In this document: positions 8,879 to 18,368 of the stretch, piece after piece
Numbering within the stretch: the stretch's first letter is position 1
Layout of the letters: each line of letters begins with the position of its first letter
Origin: Flavobacteriaceae bacterium
Lineage (GTDB): Bacteria > Bacteroidota > Bacteroidia > Flavobacteriales > Flavobacteriaceae
Length of the DNA stretch: 46,366 nucleotides
Direction of reading: 5' to 3'
Assembly (NCBI GenBank): GCA_018623195.1
Contig: JAAZVY010000009.1
Span: forward strand, 1-46,366
Translations under genes and position numbers: made by a program
Notes under the pieces: model-generated
Database searches by the model: none
What the model was told of the DNA's origin: nothing
What the model saw: the letters and a program-made list of their open reading frames with translations, nothing else

Positions 8879-11800
8879 CTATTTATCGTAAATCACCAGT
8901 TGATCGTTGTTCTGAGAAGCAATGTATCGATACCCGTTATCCGCCTTTTTGATTCGTATGAGATCACGGGCATTACCCGTCACATAAAAGTTTGAGTGCT
9001 TATTAATTACCCATTGGTCATCAATCAAATCTAGTTGAAGCCCGTTTAGGGCATCAAGCGGTCCAAAGAAAGGTTCGTTTCCGAAGTCATTTCCAACAAC
9101 CAAGATAGAAGTCTGGTCTTGGTTTGCTACTTTCTCAAATCCGTAAAGTGGAGCCCACTGCGCTTGATCGGGTAGCTCTTGAGCAACAACACTGGTGTCA
9201 CCTTTATTTTCGAGGACCACTGAAGAATCATAATTAATTTCATAAAGTTCGAAGGCGTCCAGCTCAGCTGTAATACTTTCCAAAGTGGCTGTGGCAAAGT
9301 CATGATACGATTCAAATCGATTTCTAAAATAGGGGCTTTGCCCATAAAGATTCCCCCAAAAACTAACGGGATAAGAATCCCAATCACCTTCTAGGTTCTT
9401 ATTCGGAGCGAAGAGTATGGGTTCCTCGAAACCATTTCGATCAAAGTCTTTAACTAAAAGATTTAGTGGCTTATCAGTATCGATGTGATAATTGTGATTT
9501 TGACCGATGTTTCCTAGAAACAAATCTTGGTCTCCATCGTTATCGTAATCGATCAGGCTTAATGATCTCCACCATCCGAGCTTATTCTCAAACCCTTGAA
9601 TCGGTTTTGCTACGAACGACTCACCGTTCTGATTATGCATCCACTCAATCGGTCTAAAAGGACCTCCTATAAATAAATCATCAAAACCATCCGAGTCGAA
9701 GTCATAAGCCTCAGCGAAGGCTAACCCTAATTTTTGATTGCCATAATCTAACTTACTATCATCGAGTTTTTGCCAGCCATTCTCTTCCTGAACCAATAAC
9801 ATAGAAGGGTCTGGATGCGGATATTCAAAGATTTTCACCTTACCGCTTAGAAAAAGTTCAACGATCCCATCACCATTCATGTCAATGGGAGTAACATCAC
9901 TCACCTGGGTATCTAAACGATGACTTTTAGAACGTTCAAAGCGATCCCCTTTATTGATCAAGAAGTGTAAAACAGAATAATAGCTATTGGTTTGATACTC
10001 ATTGTGAGTAGAAACAATAATAAGATCGATGAGACGGTCGTTGTTTAAATCGGCTAAATTCCCCGTTTCAATCAGCAAGTCATCAGAAATCAATTCGTTC
10101 AAACCATGCGTTTCAAAAGAACCGTCTGGCTGTTGTAAATTCCACTGAACGTCTTCTATCATTGAACCAAAAACGATCCAGTCGTCTAAGCCGTCTTGAT
10201 TGAAGTCTGCTTTTCTTAGTCTTGGTCCCTCTTCAGATATCTTAGCGCCTAACAGTCTTTGAACCTGAAAATCTCCTAGTTCAGGTTGTTTGTGGGTGTA
10301 GGTAGATGCTACGGCTGTGAATGTAGTTTCACTGCTATTCGGGTTAAGCATAAATTCATTAGGCTCTATTTGTTCAAGCGTATCCGAATAGTTAACTAAC
10401 AAGCTGCTATTAGGGGTGACCTCATCTATTCTCTGATACTTTCCGTCAGGCCAAAGCACCTCAACAGTGTAGGTCTTCTGTTCCTTTCCTAAACCAAAAA
10501 AGAGGCGATCGTCAACGCTAGACATGTATCCTCTTGTATGATAGTTGGTTTGTTGCTGAAACGATCCGTCTTGTGAGCGAAGCACAACCTTAGCCCCAAT
10601 TCCTGTTGGATTGTTGGATGGTCCTTCGAGATCAACGGTTATCGATTGATTTTTCTTATCGCTCTTATTTTCAAAGACAAACGCCTCATCGTGAATGTTA
10701 TTTACCACGTAATCTAGGTCGCCGTCGTTGTCTAAGTCTGCAAAGACCGAGCCGTTCGAGAAAGAAGGCAAGCCCAATCCCCAGTCATCGCTTTTATTTT
10801 CGAATCGCTGTCCTTCAATGTTTTGATAAGCGTAGTTTTTTTGTTTGATCACCGGTACCTTGGTTAATAAAATCTCAGCGCTCACAAAATTCTCAACCCC
10901 TTGTCTAAAGTTGGTAAAGTCTTTGTCGGTCACATCTCTCGGGAACCCATTAGTAATGAAAAGGTCTCGATATCCATCGTTGTCTGCGTCAAAAAAGAGC
11001 GGTGACCAGCTCCAATCGGTTTGGTAAACATCGTAGAACATTCCTACCTCAGGAGAAGGTAAGCCGTCAGGAGTTCCTAAATGCAGCATGTTTCTAGAAT
11101 GCTGAGATTCGTAATCCCAGCGCTGATCGAGCAAGGTCTTTTGGTAATTACTAAGGGTGATCGTTGTCTTTTTGCGATAATTAGTCTCTCCGAGCATATC
11201 TAAGAAGATAATATCATCGTAGCCATCGTTATTTACATCAGCAACATCTACGCCCATCGAGAACATACTCTGGTGCTTAAATACTTCGCGGGCTGCGGTT
11301 CTAAATGTTCCGTCTTTTTGATTGATATAAACAAGGTCATTGGAGATGTAGTCATTCGCAATAACAATATCTGGCCAAGTATCATGATTGACATCACTTA
11401 CTACAATACCTAAACCAAAACCTTCAACCAAGATTCCAGCATCCTTGGTAACGTCTGAAAAACTTCCGTCTCCGTTATTCTTAAAAAGTGCATCATTACT
11501 AGGAGCGCTTCCGTCCACTACCTTGTTGCGATAATTCATAGGAATTGACTCAGACTGCTCGTTATTGATCACATAGAGATCTAAAAATCCGTCTTTATTA
11601 TAATCAAAGAACACGGCTCCCATGCTATTACCATGGTGTTCAAGACCAAAGGCCTCGGTCTGATCTGAAAAAGAAATGTTTCCCTCAGTATCGAGACCTT
11701 CGTTGATCCATAGGATGTTGCGACGATTATCCGTATTCATAGCCGTGCAGACATACAGATCTAACCAGCCGTCCCCATTTACATCCGCATAAGTAGCACC

Positions 11801-12124
11801 CGTAGCCCAATGTTCAGACATTCCAATTCCAGAAACCTCAGTTTGATCTTCAAATACTAAACCTCCCTTATTGATGTAAAGAGCATTGCCGACCTGATTT
11901 CCAGTAAAAAACAGATCTCTATAGCCATCATTAGTAAAGTCGGCACTAACCACACCACCCCCATTAAAGATGTATTCTTCAGTCAGAATATTGAATGACC
12001 CGTCTTCAGTAATGGTATTTGAAAAATGTATACCGCTCTGATCAGAGGCAACCCTCTCAAAAAGATGGTCTGAAAAAGAACAAGAGGAGAAAAATATTAG
12101 AGTAACAAGGAGGATAATTCGCAT
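8879..12124 (-). CDS. FG-GAP/VCBS-repeat lipoprotein with ASPIC/UnbV domain
   Basis: A 1081-residue lipoprotein: signal MRIILLVTLIFFSSC with lipobox Cys15, then many beta-propeller FG-GAP/VCBS repeats with calcium-binding DxNxDGxxD loops (for example DVNGDGWLDL and DADNDGYRDL). An ASPIC/UnbV segment near residues 490-585 includes GIGAKV and RGYMSS, followed by a second set of repeats. No catalytic site is visible. In Bacteroidota these large surface proteins often sit beside SusC/SusD genes and are thought to bind glycan or protein. Here it is transcribed away from susC, 162 bases apart, and converges on the GH20 gene with 6 bases between the stops. A role as surface glycan-binding protein is inference from context. 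Confidence 0.88.
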   Translation of the reverse strand: MRIILLVTLIFFSSCSFSDHLFERVASDQSGIHFSNTITEDGSFNILTEEYIFNGGGVVSADFTNDGYRDLFFTGNQVGNALYINKGGLVFEDQTEVSGIGMSEHWATGATYADVNGDGWLDLYVCTAMNTDNRRNILWINEGLDTEGNISFSDQTEAFGLEHHGNSMGAVFFDYNKDGFLDLYVINNEQSESIPMNYRNKVVDGSAPSNDALFKNNGDGSFSDVTKDAGILVEGFGLGIVVSDVNHDTWPDIVIANDYISNDLVYINQKDGTFRTAAREVFKHQSMFSMGVDVADVNNDGYDDIIFLDMLGETNYRKKTTITLSNYQKTLLDQRWDYESQHSRNMLHLGTPDGLPSPEVGMFYDVYQTDWSWSPLFFDADNDGYRDLFITNGFPRDVTDKDFTNFRQGVENFVSAEILLTKVPVIKQKNYAYQNIEGQRFENKSDDWGLGLPSFSNGSVFADLDNDGDLDYVVNNIHDEAFVFENKSDKKNQSITVDLEGPSNNPTGIGAKVVLRSQDGSFQQQTNYHTRGYMSSVDDRLFFGLGKEQKTYTVEVLWPDGKYQRIDEVTPNSSLLVNYSDTLEQIEPNEFMLNPNSSETTFTAVASTYTHKQPELGDFQVQRLLGAKISEEGPRLRKADFNQDGLDDWIVFGSMIEDVQWNLQQPDGSFETHGLNELISDDLLIETGNLADLNNDRLIDLIIVSTHNEYQTNSYYSVLHFLINKGDRFERSKSHRLDTQVSDVTPIDMNGDGIVELFLSGKVKIFEYPHPDPSMLLVQEENGWQKLDDSKLDYGNQKLGLAFAEAYDFDSDGFDDLFIGGPFRPIEWMHNQNGESFVAKPIQGFENKLGWWRSLSLIDYDNDGDQDLFLGNIGQNHNYHIDTDKPLNLLVKDFDRNGFEEPILFAPNKNLEGDWDSYPVSFWGNLYGQSPYFRNRFESYHDFATATLESITAELDAFELYEINYDSSVVLENKGDTSVVAQELPDQAQWAPLYGFEKVANQDQTSILVVGNDFGNEPFFGPLDALNGLQLDLIDDQWVINKHSNFYVTGNARDLIRIKKADNGYRYIASQNNDQLVIYDK

Positions 12125-12286
12125 TACTTCTATTGGTTTAGTTATCGGTTAGGACAATATAGCACCATTAATTTCAATATCCGAAAATTATCAAATGTGT
12201 AAAATTGATATACTTTTTTTGTTAAAAAATCAACAGAAGACACGAAAAATTATTATACTTAAAATCAAATTAACTAACTCTTAACC
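12125..12286. other. Divergent intergenic region between FG-GAP and susC genes
   Basis: A 162-base, A+T-rich gap that should hold both divergent promoters. The best plus-strand -7 candidate is TACTTTTT at 12211-12218 (seven of eight to TAnnTTTG), which would give a leader of about 60 bases for susC, but no TTTG lies 19-20 bases upstream of it. I found no convincing minus-strand promoter and no clear operator repeat. No regulator gene (SusR-like, HTCS or sigma/anti-sigma pair) is next to it. Confidence 0.35.
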
Positions 12287-15200
12287 ATGATGAACAAGAT
12301 CAAATTACTTTTGATAGCTCTTCTTCTGGGTTCAACTAGCGCGCTATTGGCCCAGACGGTTACGGGAACTGTTAGCAGTGCTGACGGTCCTTTACCAGGA
12401 GCTACAGTGTTAATTAAGGGGACCGCAATCGGTACATCTACCGACTTTGACGGTAACTTTAGTATTGAGGCTTCAAGTGAGGATGTTCTGGTAATTTCTT
12501 TTATCGGATACACCACCAAAGAAGTATTAGTGGGCAACCAGAGCGAGATCAATGTGATGCTCGACTCTTCAAATGTCCTAGATGAGGTAATCGTAGTAGG
12601 TTACGGTACGCAAACTAGAGGAGGGGTTACCGGATCGGTTGCCACTGTTGACATGTCTGAGGCTGTCAAAACTCCGGTAGTTAATGCGGCTGAAACCCTA
12701 CAAGGACGTGTTACTGGGGTAAACGTTGTAACTAACGCGAACCCAGGTCAAGCTCCGAAAATTACGATCCGCGGTTTCGGTACAAGTAATAGTACCAACC
12801 CTCTTTACATTATTGATGGGGTACAAACCGATGATCCTTTAGTACTGAACAACATTAACCCTAACGACATCGAACAGATGAACGTTTTAAAGGATGGAGC
12901 TGCAGCTATTTATGGTGCTCGAGCTTCTAATGGGGTTGTTATCATTACTACCAAAGGGGGAGGTTACAACATGTCAAAACCTGCTATCTCTGTTGACCTT
13001 TATACAGGATATCAGCAATTATCGAATGCTCCTGAGATGCTAAACGCTCAGCAGCACGCCGACATGATTTGGCAGAGTTATATCAATGACGGTATTACAC
13101 CTTCACACCCACAATACGGTTCAGGAGCCTCTCCTGTAGTACCATCAAGTATTGTTGGTTACCGTCGTGTAGTTTCTTATGACCCAATCACGTTCTCCGA
13201 GCCAGGGGTGTTTACTGCAAATGTAAACCCAGGTGGAACTGATTGGATCGATGCTATTAGCCGTGATGCTCAAGTAACCAATGCTGCATTCTCAATTGCT
13301 AATGGTAACGCGACATCTAAGTACTACTTCGGATTAAACTTCTTAGACAGAGAAGGGGTATTAGACTATACCGGCTTCAAAAGAGGTAGTATCAAGTTTA
13401 ACAGCGAAGCAAAATCAGGTAAGTTCACTGTAGGTCAACACATTAATGTTTCTTACACGAATACTATGCCAGGTAATGCTGAGGCTATTGAAGGCGCCAT
13501 GCGTATTACGCCACTTCTACCTGTAGTGGACAATGATGGAAACTACACTGGGGTAGCTGGACCAGGTTTGAGTAACACTCGTAACCCTGCTGCACAGCTT
13601 TATCGTACAAGAAATGACTACTTCAAGCGTTTCAATCTTATTGGAGACATCTATGCTCAAATGGAGCTAGCTGACGGATTAACAGCAAAAACTACTTTTG
13701 CTGGAGGGTTCAATACTTTCGATGCTCGTCAGTTCACTTCTTTAGATCCTGAGCACGGTGAACCTATTTCAACAAATACCTTAACCGAGCAGAACCAAAC
13801 TTCTTATAACTGGAACTGGACGACTACACTGAACCTGAACAAGAACTTTGGATCACATTCATTAAATGCGATCGCTGGTATCGAGTGGGTGAAAGAGTCA
13901 GGTAAAGGTCACGGAGTATCTCGTCAAGGATACCTATTCGAAGACCCAACGTTCTATTTATTGAGCAATGGTTCGGGAACACCAAACGTAACTTATGCTT
14001 ACGATGGATTCAGTTCTCTTTATTCTCTTTTCGGAACCGCGAACTACTCTTATGACAGCAAGTACTATGCTACTTTAACGGTACGTCGTGATGAGTCGTC
14101 ACGTTTCATGGGAGATAATAAGAGTGATATTTTCCCATCGGCTAGTGTAGGTTGGGATTTAAGCAACGAAGATTTCTTTAACGCTGACGGTCTGATCAAC
14201 AGAATGAAGATTAAGGCTTCTTGGGGTCAGTTAGGTAACCAAACTTTACCCGCAAACAACCCAACAATTAACATCTCAAGTCTTAGTGAAAGTTTAGCGA
14301 ACTACTCGTTCAACGATAGCGCTATTTCACAAGGAGCCTACTTACAGCAAGTAGGTAACCCTAACCTTCGTTGGGAGACTTCAGAGACTACGAACTTCGG
14401 TGTTGATTTAGGTCTATTAGACTATAAACTATCGATTTCTGCTGAATACTTTAATATCAAGACTAAAGACCTTATCACTAGAGATAACAGTCTAATCAGT
14501 ACCACAGCTATCGATGCAGGTGCACCATTAGTAAACCTTGGAGATATCGAGAACACTGGTTTTGATTTCTCGTTAGGATATGCTGACGAAACAGCTACAG
14601 GTCTTACCTATGACTTAAGCGTAAATCTATCGCACTACAAAAACAACGTAGTACGTTTGATTGGAGATGCGCCAGTTGCAGGTAGAGGAGATCTGCGTAA
14701 TGGTTCAGTTACTCGTACAGCCGTAGGAGATGAAATGTCTTATTACTTCGGTTTAAAACAAACTGGTCTTGATAGCAATGGTCGTATGACTTTTGAGGAT
14801 CTAAATGGCGATGGACAAATTACTGCTGACGACCGTCAGAAAATTGGTTCTCCTCACCCAGACTTTACTTATGGTATCAACCTAAACTTAGGATATAAAG
14901 GTTTCGACCTTGCAGCATTCTTCAACGGATCTCAAGGAAACGATGCTTACAACTATAATAAAGTATTTACTGACTTCGGTTACTTCTTCTTAGGTAACAG
15001 AAGCGCGAGAGTATTAGACGCTTGGACTCCAAGCAACACGGATACTATGATTCCTGCTTTATCTAGTTCGTATCCGCTTAATGAATCATCAGCGAACAGC
15101 TATTTCGTAGAAGATGCGTCATTCCTAAGACTGAAAAACCTTCAGATTGGATACACACTTCCTGACAGTGCTATTCAAGCTATTGGTGCAGACAGTGTAA

Positions 15201-15355
15201 GATTCTATGTACAGGGTACTAACCTGTTCACCCTTACTGATTACACAGGATTTGATCCTGAGGTTGTAGCTTACGACAACTTAAGTTTGGGTATTGACAG
15301 TAGAGTTTATCCATTTGCTAAGACCATCACTTTAGGTACAAATATTAAATTCTAA
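12287..15355 (+). CDS. SusC/RagA-family TonB-dependent outer-membrane transporter
   Basis: A 1022-residue outer-membrane transporter. It has a signal peptide (about 1-23, ending ALLAQ), a carboxypeptidase-regulatory-like domain at about 24-105, DEVIVVGYGTQ (the conserved SusC segment before the plug), a plug with GFGTSNSTNPLYIIDGVQ, and a long beta-barrel ending in ITLGTNIKF. With SusD it imports oligosaccharides using TonB energy. The susD gene follows after 11 bases. Neighbouring GH20, glycosylasparaginase and hexosamine-catabolic genes point to GlcNAc-containing glycans. Codons differ from most neighbours, with many CGT, AAC and TTC codons, as in highly expressed genes. Two ATGs are adjacent at 12287 and 12290; either may be used. 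Confidence 0.96.
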   Translation: MMNKIKLLLIALLLGSTSALLAQTVTGTVSSADGPLPGATVLIKGTAIGTSTDFDGNFSIEASSEDVLVISFIGYTTKEVLVGNQSEINVMLDSSNVLDEVIVVGYGTQTRGGVTGSVATVDMSEAVKTPVVNAAETLQGRVTGVNVVTNANPGQAPKITIRGFGTSNSTNPLYIIDGVQTDDPLVLNNINPNDIEQMNVLKDGAAAIYGARASNGVVIITTKGGGYNMSKPAISVDLYTGYQQLSNAPEMLNAQQHADMIWQSYINDGITPSHPQYGSGASPVVPSSIVGYRRVVSYDPITFSEPGVFTANVNPGGTDWIDAISRDAQVTNAAFSIANGNATSKYYFGLNFLDREGVLDYTGFKRGSIKFNSEAKSGKFTVGQHINVSYTNTMPGNAEAIEGAMRITPLLPVVDNDGNYTGVAGPGLSNTRNPAAQLYRTRNDYFKRFNLIGDIYAQMELADGLTAKTTFAGGFNTFDARQFTSLDPEHGEPISTNTLTEQNQTSYNWNWTTTLNLNKNFGSHSLNAIAGIEWVKESGKGHGVSRQGYLFEDPTFYLLSNGSGTPNVTYAYDGFSSLYSLFGTANYSYDSKYYATLTVRRDESSRFMGDNKSDIFPSASVGWDLSNEDFFNADGLINRMKIKASWGQLGNQTLPANNPTINISSLSESLANYSFNDSAISQGAYLQQVGNPNLRWETSETTNFGVDLGLLDYKLSISAEYFNIKTKDLITRDNSLISTTAIDAGAPLVNLGDIENTGFDFSLGYADETATGLTYDLSVNLSHYKNNVVRLIGDAPVAGRGDLRNGSVTRTAVGDEMSYYFGLKQTGLDSNGRMTFEDLNGDGQITADDRQKIGSPHPDFTYGINLNLGYKGFDLAAFFNGSQGNDAYNYNKVFTDFGYFFLGNRSARVLDAWTPSNTDTMIPALSSSYPLNESSANSYFVEDASFLRLKNLQIGYTLPDSAIQAIGADSVRFYVQGTNLFTLTDYTGFDPEVVAYDNLSLGIDSRVYPFAKTITLGTNIKF

Positions 15356-15366
15356 AAAAGATTAAA

Positions 15367-17052
15367 ATGAAAACAAGAATTAGCTTTTTATTTGCGCTTC
15401 TACTTGTCATCGCATGTAGTAAAGACTTTACGGAGTCGCCTGCAGTCGGTGCATTAAGTGATGACGCTCTAAAGAATGCAACCGGTGTAGATCTAATGCT
15501 TACCGGTGCTTACTCGGCACTAAACGCTGTACGTAACGGAGGTTATGGAAACGGATGGGGTCGTGCTGCAGATGACTGGGTTGCTGACGTATTATCTGAT
15601 GATGCTCACAAGGGGAGTACCGATGATGACCAAGGTGACCTTAAAGAAATTGAATTGTATAACTGGGATCCAGGAAACGGATACTGGGCTGCTCGTTGGG
15701 GAGTTCTATTCGCTGGAGCAAACCGCGCAAATGCGGTAATCGCCCTTATCAACTCTATCGAGGGTGGTGACTTCTCAGCGCAACTTGCTGAAGCGCGTTT
15801 CCTTCGCGGACACTTTAACTTCCAGCTTCAAAGAATGTGGGGTAATGTACCTTACATTTCTGAAGAAAACTATGCAATGACAGAGTTCAACCAGCCTAAT
15901 CCAGGACCAATTTGGGACAAGATCGAGGCAGATTTTACCTATGCTAAGACTAACCTACCCGCTAGTCAAGCTGAGCCAGGCAGACCAAACAAATGGACTG
16001 CAACTGCCTATTTAGGGAAAGCCCTAATCTACCAATCGAAGTATGCAGCCGCGCTTTCAGAATTTGAAGCAGTAATTAATAGTGGTGCCTATGCCCTACT
16101 ACCTAATTACGTAGATAACTTCAAAGCAATGGGTGAAAATGGAACAGAATCAATTTTTGCTATTCAGTTTACCACTGACAGTGGTCAATCATTCAACGCT
16201 AACAGCACTGGATCACTTAACTTCCCTAACCCGGGGCCTTTTGGATCTTGTTGTGGATTCTACCAACCAACTCAGGATTTAGCCAACGCTTTCCAAGTAG
16301 ATGCTAATGGATTGCCTTTACTAGACACATACAACGATCAAGATATCGCGAATGACTATGGAGTTACTTCTGATGAAGCATTTACTCCACACGCTGGCGC
16401 TCTAGATCCACGTATTGACTATACGGTTGGTCGTAGAGGTATTGACTACAATGGATACGGTGTACACATCGGTAAAGATTGGATACGAGCTAATTTCAGT
16501 GACATCTCTGGTCCTTACTTGCCTAAGAAAAATGTTTACTATGAAGACGAGGCGTCTATTACCCAGGCTACTGGTGGATGGGGACAACAGCTTTCAGGGC
16601 TAAACTACCACATCATTCGCTATGCCGATGTGATCTTAATGGCAGCTGAAGCCGCCGTTGAAACAGGTCAATTAGACAAGGCACTAGACTATGTGAATCA
16701 GATTCGTTTAAGAGCTAAGAACTCAGACGTGGTTCTTGACGAAGATGGAAATCCAGCTGCTAACTATTCAATAGAGCCTTATGCATCATTTGCATCTGCA
16801 GACTATGCTAGAAAGGCTGTTCGATTCGAGCGTCGACTTGAATTAGGGATGGAAGGTCAACGTTTATTCGACCTTCGTCGTTGGGGAACACAAGTTGCCA
16901 CAATGAACGAATACTTCGATAACGAGGCACGTACGATCACTAATATTGCTGAGAAGAAAAATACGGTTCAAGACAAGCACACGCTTCTACCAATTCCACT
17001 TCAAGCAATCGACTTAAGTGCCGGAGCACTAACGCAAAACCCAGGATACTAG
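15367..17052 (+). CDS. SusD/RagB-family glycan-binding outer-membrane lipoprotein
   Basis: A 561-residue lipoprotein with signal MKTRISFLFALLLVIAC (lipobox Cys17). The N-terminal SusD part has LMLTGAYSALNAVRNGGYG, followed by the helical TPR-like region (AEARFLRGHFNFQLQRMWG) and a C-terminal RagB/SusD part with LRAKN, RFERRLELGMEGQRLFDLRRWG and LLPIPLQAIDL, all hallmarks of the family. It forms the lid of the SusC barrel and captures oligosaccharide at the cell surface. It is cotranscribed with susC and followed by a strong terminator. Codon use is as biased as in susC, which fits high expression. Confidence 0.96.
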   Translation: MKTRISFLFALLLVIACSKDFTESPAVGALSDDALKNATGVDLMLTGAYSALNAVRNGGYGNGWGRAADDWVADVLSDDAHKGSTDDDQGDLKEIELYNWDPGNGYWAARWGVLFAGANRANAVIALINSIEGGDFSAQLAEARFLRGHFNFQLQRMWGNVPYISEENYAMTEFNQPNPGPIWDKIEADFTYAKTNLPASQAEPGRPNKWTATAYLGKALIYQSKYAAALSEFEAVINSGAYALLPNYVDNFKAMGENGTESIFAIQFTTDSGQSFNANSTGSLNFPNPGPFGSCCGFYQPTQDLANAFQVDANGLPLLDTYNDQDIANDYGVTSDEAFTPHAGALDPRIDYTVGRRGIDYNGYGVHIGKDWIRANFSDISGPYLPKKNVYYEDEASITQATGGWGQQLSGLNYHIIRYADVILMAAEAAVETGQLDKALDYVNQIRLRAKNSDVVLDEDGNPAANYSIEPYASFASADYARKAVRFERRLELGMEGQRLFDLRRWGTQVATMNEYFDNEARTITNIAEKKNTVQDKHTLLPIPLQAIDLSAGALTQNPGY

Positions 17053-17082
17053 TTTGAGTAAAGTTTTAGCATCCTAACCAAG

Positions 17083-17112
17083 AGGCACTCTTTCATTAGA
17101 GTGCCTTTTTTT
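17083..17112 (+). terminator. Rho-independent terminator after susD
   Basis: AGGCACTCT at 17083-17091 pairs perfectly with AGAGTGCCT at 17098-17106 around a 6-base loop, and a run of seven T follows (17106-17112). It lies about 30 bases after the susD stop and should end the susCD transcript before the gene at 17133. Confidence 0.9.
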
Positions 17113-17132
17113 ATTTTTATAATAAAAAGGCT

Positions 17133-18368
17133 ATGAGACCGATTTTATTCTGTTGTGCACTAATACTTACCACATTTTCGTTTGCTCAGAAACGAATTAG
17201 TGGTCAAGTACTTCACACTTATACTAAAGAACCTGTCGAAGGAGCGCTAGTAGAGCTTGAAGGAACGTCTGTGGTAAGAATTGTAACCAATTCAGAAGGA
17301 GGCTTCACGATTCCTCTTCGCACTCAAGGAAACAGCTTTCAACTTCGAATCGGAGGAATAGGATTCAATCAGACCAGTTATAACTACAATCAAAACGACG
17401 CTACAGAAAATCTCGTCTACTATCTAGAACCTAGAGAGATCCGCTTAAAAGAGATTAACGTAGAGGGCTATCGCGAACCTCAGCAACTTATAGAGAGAAT
17501 GCTTAGCAGACGCAAAGAATACGAGAGCAAAAACTCTATTCAAGCACTAGGCTTTTTTCGAGAACGTATTCAAAAACGAGGGAAGAATTTATCCTTAGCT
17601 GAAGCGGTGATAAGTATTGTAAAAAGACCTAACACTAGTGATCTCAATGACCTAGTATTTTTGAATCAGCTTCGAAAAGCAAATAATTATCGCTCTATCG
17701 ATTCAGTAGCCGTGAAATTGCAGGGCGGCCCCTTTAATATTCTTTACACCGATTTAGCCAAATACCCTGAAATTGTATTTGACGAGAATAACTTGGAGTT
17801 TTACAAATTCACTTATTTGGGTACCCTTGATTACAATAAACAAGAGGTGCTTCAAGTAGCCTTCGAACCAAGGAGTAGCTCTAAAAACCCTAACTTCTCT
17901 GGAGTATTATTCATTAATAAATCTTCATTTGATTTAGTTCGAGCAGATTTAGACCTAGACGTTACGAACAGGGATAGAGCCTCCAAGATCTTTGTAAAGA
18001 AGAAACCTGAGGGGATGGATATTTGGCCGACCCAGATGCATTATCAAATCGATTACGCTCCAAAAGGCGATCACTGGCTACTCCAGTATGGTAAAATTGA
18101 TTTAGAGTTTCGGGTTAATTGGAAATCTCGTCTGTTTAGAAGAACCTATCAGATAGAAGCTGAAATGGCGATTACCGATTGGCTCGAAGACCGCAGTAAG
18201 AATCTAATTAATGACAAAGCAAGACTTAGACCCAATAAAGTGCTCATTGAATCTCTTGAAGGTTTCTATGATCCGCTTTTCTGGGAAAACTATACCATTA
18301 TTGAGCCCGATTCAGAAATCGAAAAGGTTATTGCCAAAATAGAACGTCAATTAAGACGTTTAAAGTAG
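17133..18368 (+). CDS. Carboxypeptidase-like regulatory domain protein, exported
   Basis: A 411-residue protein with a Sec signal peptide (about 1-18, ending TFSFAQ) and an N-terminal CarboxypepD_reg-like beta-sandwich (residues about 20-105; GQVLHTYTKEPVEGALVEL, then VTNSEGGF). The remaining 300 residues carry a helical block (IERMLSRRKEYES) and beta-rich sequence resembling the region after this domain in Bacteroidota surface proteins of unknown role. It has no TonB plug or barrel. It starts 81 bases after susD, past a terminator, so it is probably separately transcribed. Its stop overlaps the convergent glycosylasparaginase gene by 9 bases. The function is unknown; an envelope role is likely. 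Confidence 0.75.
   Translation: MRPILFCCALILTTFSFAQKRISGQVLHTYTKEPVEGALVELEGTSVVRIVTNSEGGFTIPLRTQGNSFQLRIGGIGFNQTSYNYNQNDATENLVYYLEPREIRLKEINVEGYREPQQLIERMLSRRKEYESKNSIQALGFFRERIQKRGKNLSLAEAVISIVKRPNTSDLNDLVFLNQLRKANNYRSIDSVAVKLQGGPFNILYTDLAKYPEIVFDENNLEFYKFTYLGTLDYNKQEVLQVAFEPRSSSKNPNFSGVLFINKSSFDLVRADLDLDVTNRDRASKIFVKKKPEGMDIWPTQMHYQIDYAPKGDHWLLQYGKIDLEFRVNWKSRLFRRTYQIEAEMAITDWLEDRSKNLINDKARLRPNKVLIESLEGFYDPLFWENYTIIEPDSEIEKVIAKIERQLRRLK

Noticed and set aside
12287-17052. Recent horizontal transfer of susCD, suggested by different codon use
   Set aside because: The bias is toward codons typical of strong expression and also appears in the unrelated barrel gene at 20153; no mobile element or repeat flanks the pair.
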